A stretch of DNA of 64,000 nucleotides from DAHUYF01 sp035945115 (lineage in GTDB: Bacteria > Pseudomonadota > Alphaproteobacteria > ATCC43930 > CGMCC-115725): assembly GCA_035945115.1 (NCBI GenBank), contig DASZAN010000037.1, forward strand, positions 13,451 to 77,450. Direction: 5' to 3'. Below are positions 63,055-64,000 of the stretch, piece after piece. The position numbers and the translations under genes were made by a program. A model generated the notes under the pieces. The model was not told the origin of the DNA. It did not search any database and worked only from the letters and a program-made list of their open reading frames with translations. Every line of letters starts with the position of its first letter. Position 1 is the first letter of the stretch.

Positions 63055-64000
63055 ATGACCGTCTACAAAGCACCGCTGCGCGATTATCGCTTCGTGCTGA
63101 ACGAGCTCTTCGATGTCGGCGAGCTCGCGACATTTCCGGGTTACGAAGACGCGACGCCCGACGTCTTCGAGTCCGTGCTGGAAGAGGGCGCCAAGCTCTG
63201 CGAAGAGGTGCTCTTCCCGCTGAACCGCAGCGGCGACGAGGAAGGCTGCACCTTCGAGAACGGCGTCGTGCGCACACCCAAAGGCTTCAAGGAAGCGTAC
63301 GACACCTTCCGCCAAAGCGGCTGGACGGCGCTTGCCTGCGATCCCGCCTATGGCGGGCAGGGTTTGCCGCACACGCTGCAGTTCTTCTTCGAGGAGATGG
63401 TCTCGTCCTCGAACATGTCTTTCGGCATGTATCCCGGCCTCTCCAACGGCGCTTATGCCGCGATCCGCCGCCACGCCAATGACGAGCAGAAGCAGCAATT
63501 CCTGCCGCGTCTCGTCGACGGCAGCTGGAGCGGCACCATGTGCTTGACCGAGCCGCAATGCGGCACCGATCTGGGCCAGATCCGCACCAAGGCCGAGCCG
63601 CAGGGGAACGGCGCCTACAAGATCACCGGCACCAAGATCTTCATCTCCGCCGGCGAGCATGACCTCACGCAAAACATCATCCATCTCGTGCTCGCGCGGA
63701 TCGTCGGCGGCCCGCCCGGCATTCGCGGCATCAGCCTCTTCATCGTGCCGAAATTCCTCGTGAAGGAAGACGGCAGGGTCGGACCCAGGAACGGCGTGCG
63801 CTGCGGCTCGATCGAGCACAAGATGGGCATCAAGGCGTCGGCCACCTGCGTCATCAACGTCGAGGACGCCGAGGGCTATCTCGTCGGCGAGGCGCATAAG
63901 GGCATGCGCGCCATGTTCACGATGATGAACGGGGCGCGCCTCGGCGTGGGATTGCAAGGCTTGGCGCTCGGCGAGACGGCGCTGCAGACGGCGCGGCAAT
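63055..64000 (+). CDS. Acyl-CoA dehydrogenase (3' end outside window)
   Basis: The visible 315 codons start ATG 63055 (GGAAAGA upstream) with MTVYKAPLRDYRFVLNELFD, the N-terminal extension of the DmdC/FadE-like acyl-CoA dehydrogenase group with a C-terminal domain. The flavin-site blocks are MCLTEPQCGTDLGQIRTKAEP near residue 162-182 and KITGTKIFISAGEHDLTQN near 190-208. The open frame runs to the window end; full members are about 590-600 residues. It completes the beta-oxidation set (thiolase, FadN-type, dehydrogenase). The exact chain-length preference cannot be told. Confidence 0.92.
   Translation, partial: MTVYKAPLRDYRFVLNELFDVGELATFPGYEDATPDVFESVLEEGAKLCEEVLFPLNRSGDEEGCTFENGVVRTPKGFKEAYDTFRQSGWTALACDPAYGGQGLPHTLQFFFEEMVSSSNMSFGMYPGLSNGAYAAIRRHANDEQKQQFLPRLVDGSWSGTMCLTEPQCGTDLGQIRTKAEPQGNGAYKITGTKIFISAGEHDLTQNIIHLVLARIVGGPPGIRGISLFIVPKFLVKEDGRVGPRNGVRCGSIEHKMGIKASATCVINVEDAEGYLVGEAHKGMRAMFTMMNGARLGVGLQGLALGETALQTARQ

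Overview
The window is about 64 kb of GC-rich chromosomal DNA from what looks like an alphaproteobacterium. The lineage call rests on gene content: an Usg-family protein, a DUF952 gene translationally coupled to pyrD, a FadN-type beta-oxidation operon behind a MerR regulator, BluB, and a B12-dependent methylmalonyl-CoA mutase with MeaB. I cannot name the genus. I saw no rRNA, tRNA, CRISPR array, transposase or phage gene. Genes are tightly packed, and many pairs overlap by 1 to 4 bases.

Layout. 1-9 kb: 5'-truncated view of a hydantoinase A gene (minus), an AsmA protein, a TPR/2OG-Fe(II) oxygenase fusion, a secreted beta-propeller with a polysaccharide deacetylase (minus), a nuclease-fold EEP protein and a small unknown. 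9-18 kb: HAD hydrolase, DUF952-pyrD, Hsp20, an XPD/DinG-type helicase with Fe-S cysteines, an FAD monooxygenase, TerB and Usg proteins, heme A synthase. 19-28 kb: methylmalonyl-CoA mutase, a tiny secreted peptide, a chemoreceptor remnant, an MFS / Atm1-type ABC / patatin run, MeaB, ribosomal protein L28. 28-37 kb: a complete tripartite RND efflux operon with two permeases (adaptor, RND, RND, outer-membrane factor), all minus. 37-41.5 kb: a crotonase and a TRAP transporter (minus). 41.6-49 kb: a dipeptide-type ABC importer with two tandem substrate-binding proteins. 49-54.3 kb: a DSD1-type D-amino-acid enzyme with BluB (plus), converging on an IlvD/Edd dehydratase, RidA and N-acyl-D-amino-acid deacylase operon (minus). 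54.5-64 kb: a universal stress protein, a small disordered protein, an acyl-CoA ligase, a decayed EamA transporter with GNAT and a divergent MarR regulator, then a MerR-controlled beta-oxidation operon (thiolase, FadN-type bifunctional enzyme, acyl-CoA dehydrogenase running off the right edge).

The genes fit a heterotroph that imports peptides and organic acids, handles D-amino acids, burns fatty acids, and feeds propionyl-CoA-type products through the B12-dependent mutase. The most useful non-gene signals are a twin 8-3-8 palindrome between the GNAT and MarR genes, a LiuR-like palindrome before the MerR gene, two divergently oriented copies of a roughly 95-bp inverted-repeat element with a conserved core, and a perfect 22-bp-arm hairpin between the peptide-binding and permease genes. 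I did not find a system that I would call clearly undescribed. The best candidate for functional novelty is the D-amino-acid/peptide block at 41.6-54.3 kb.
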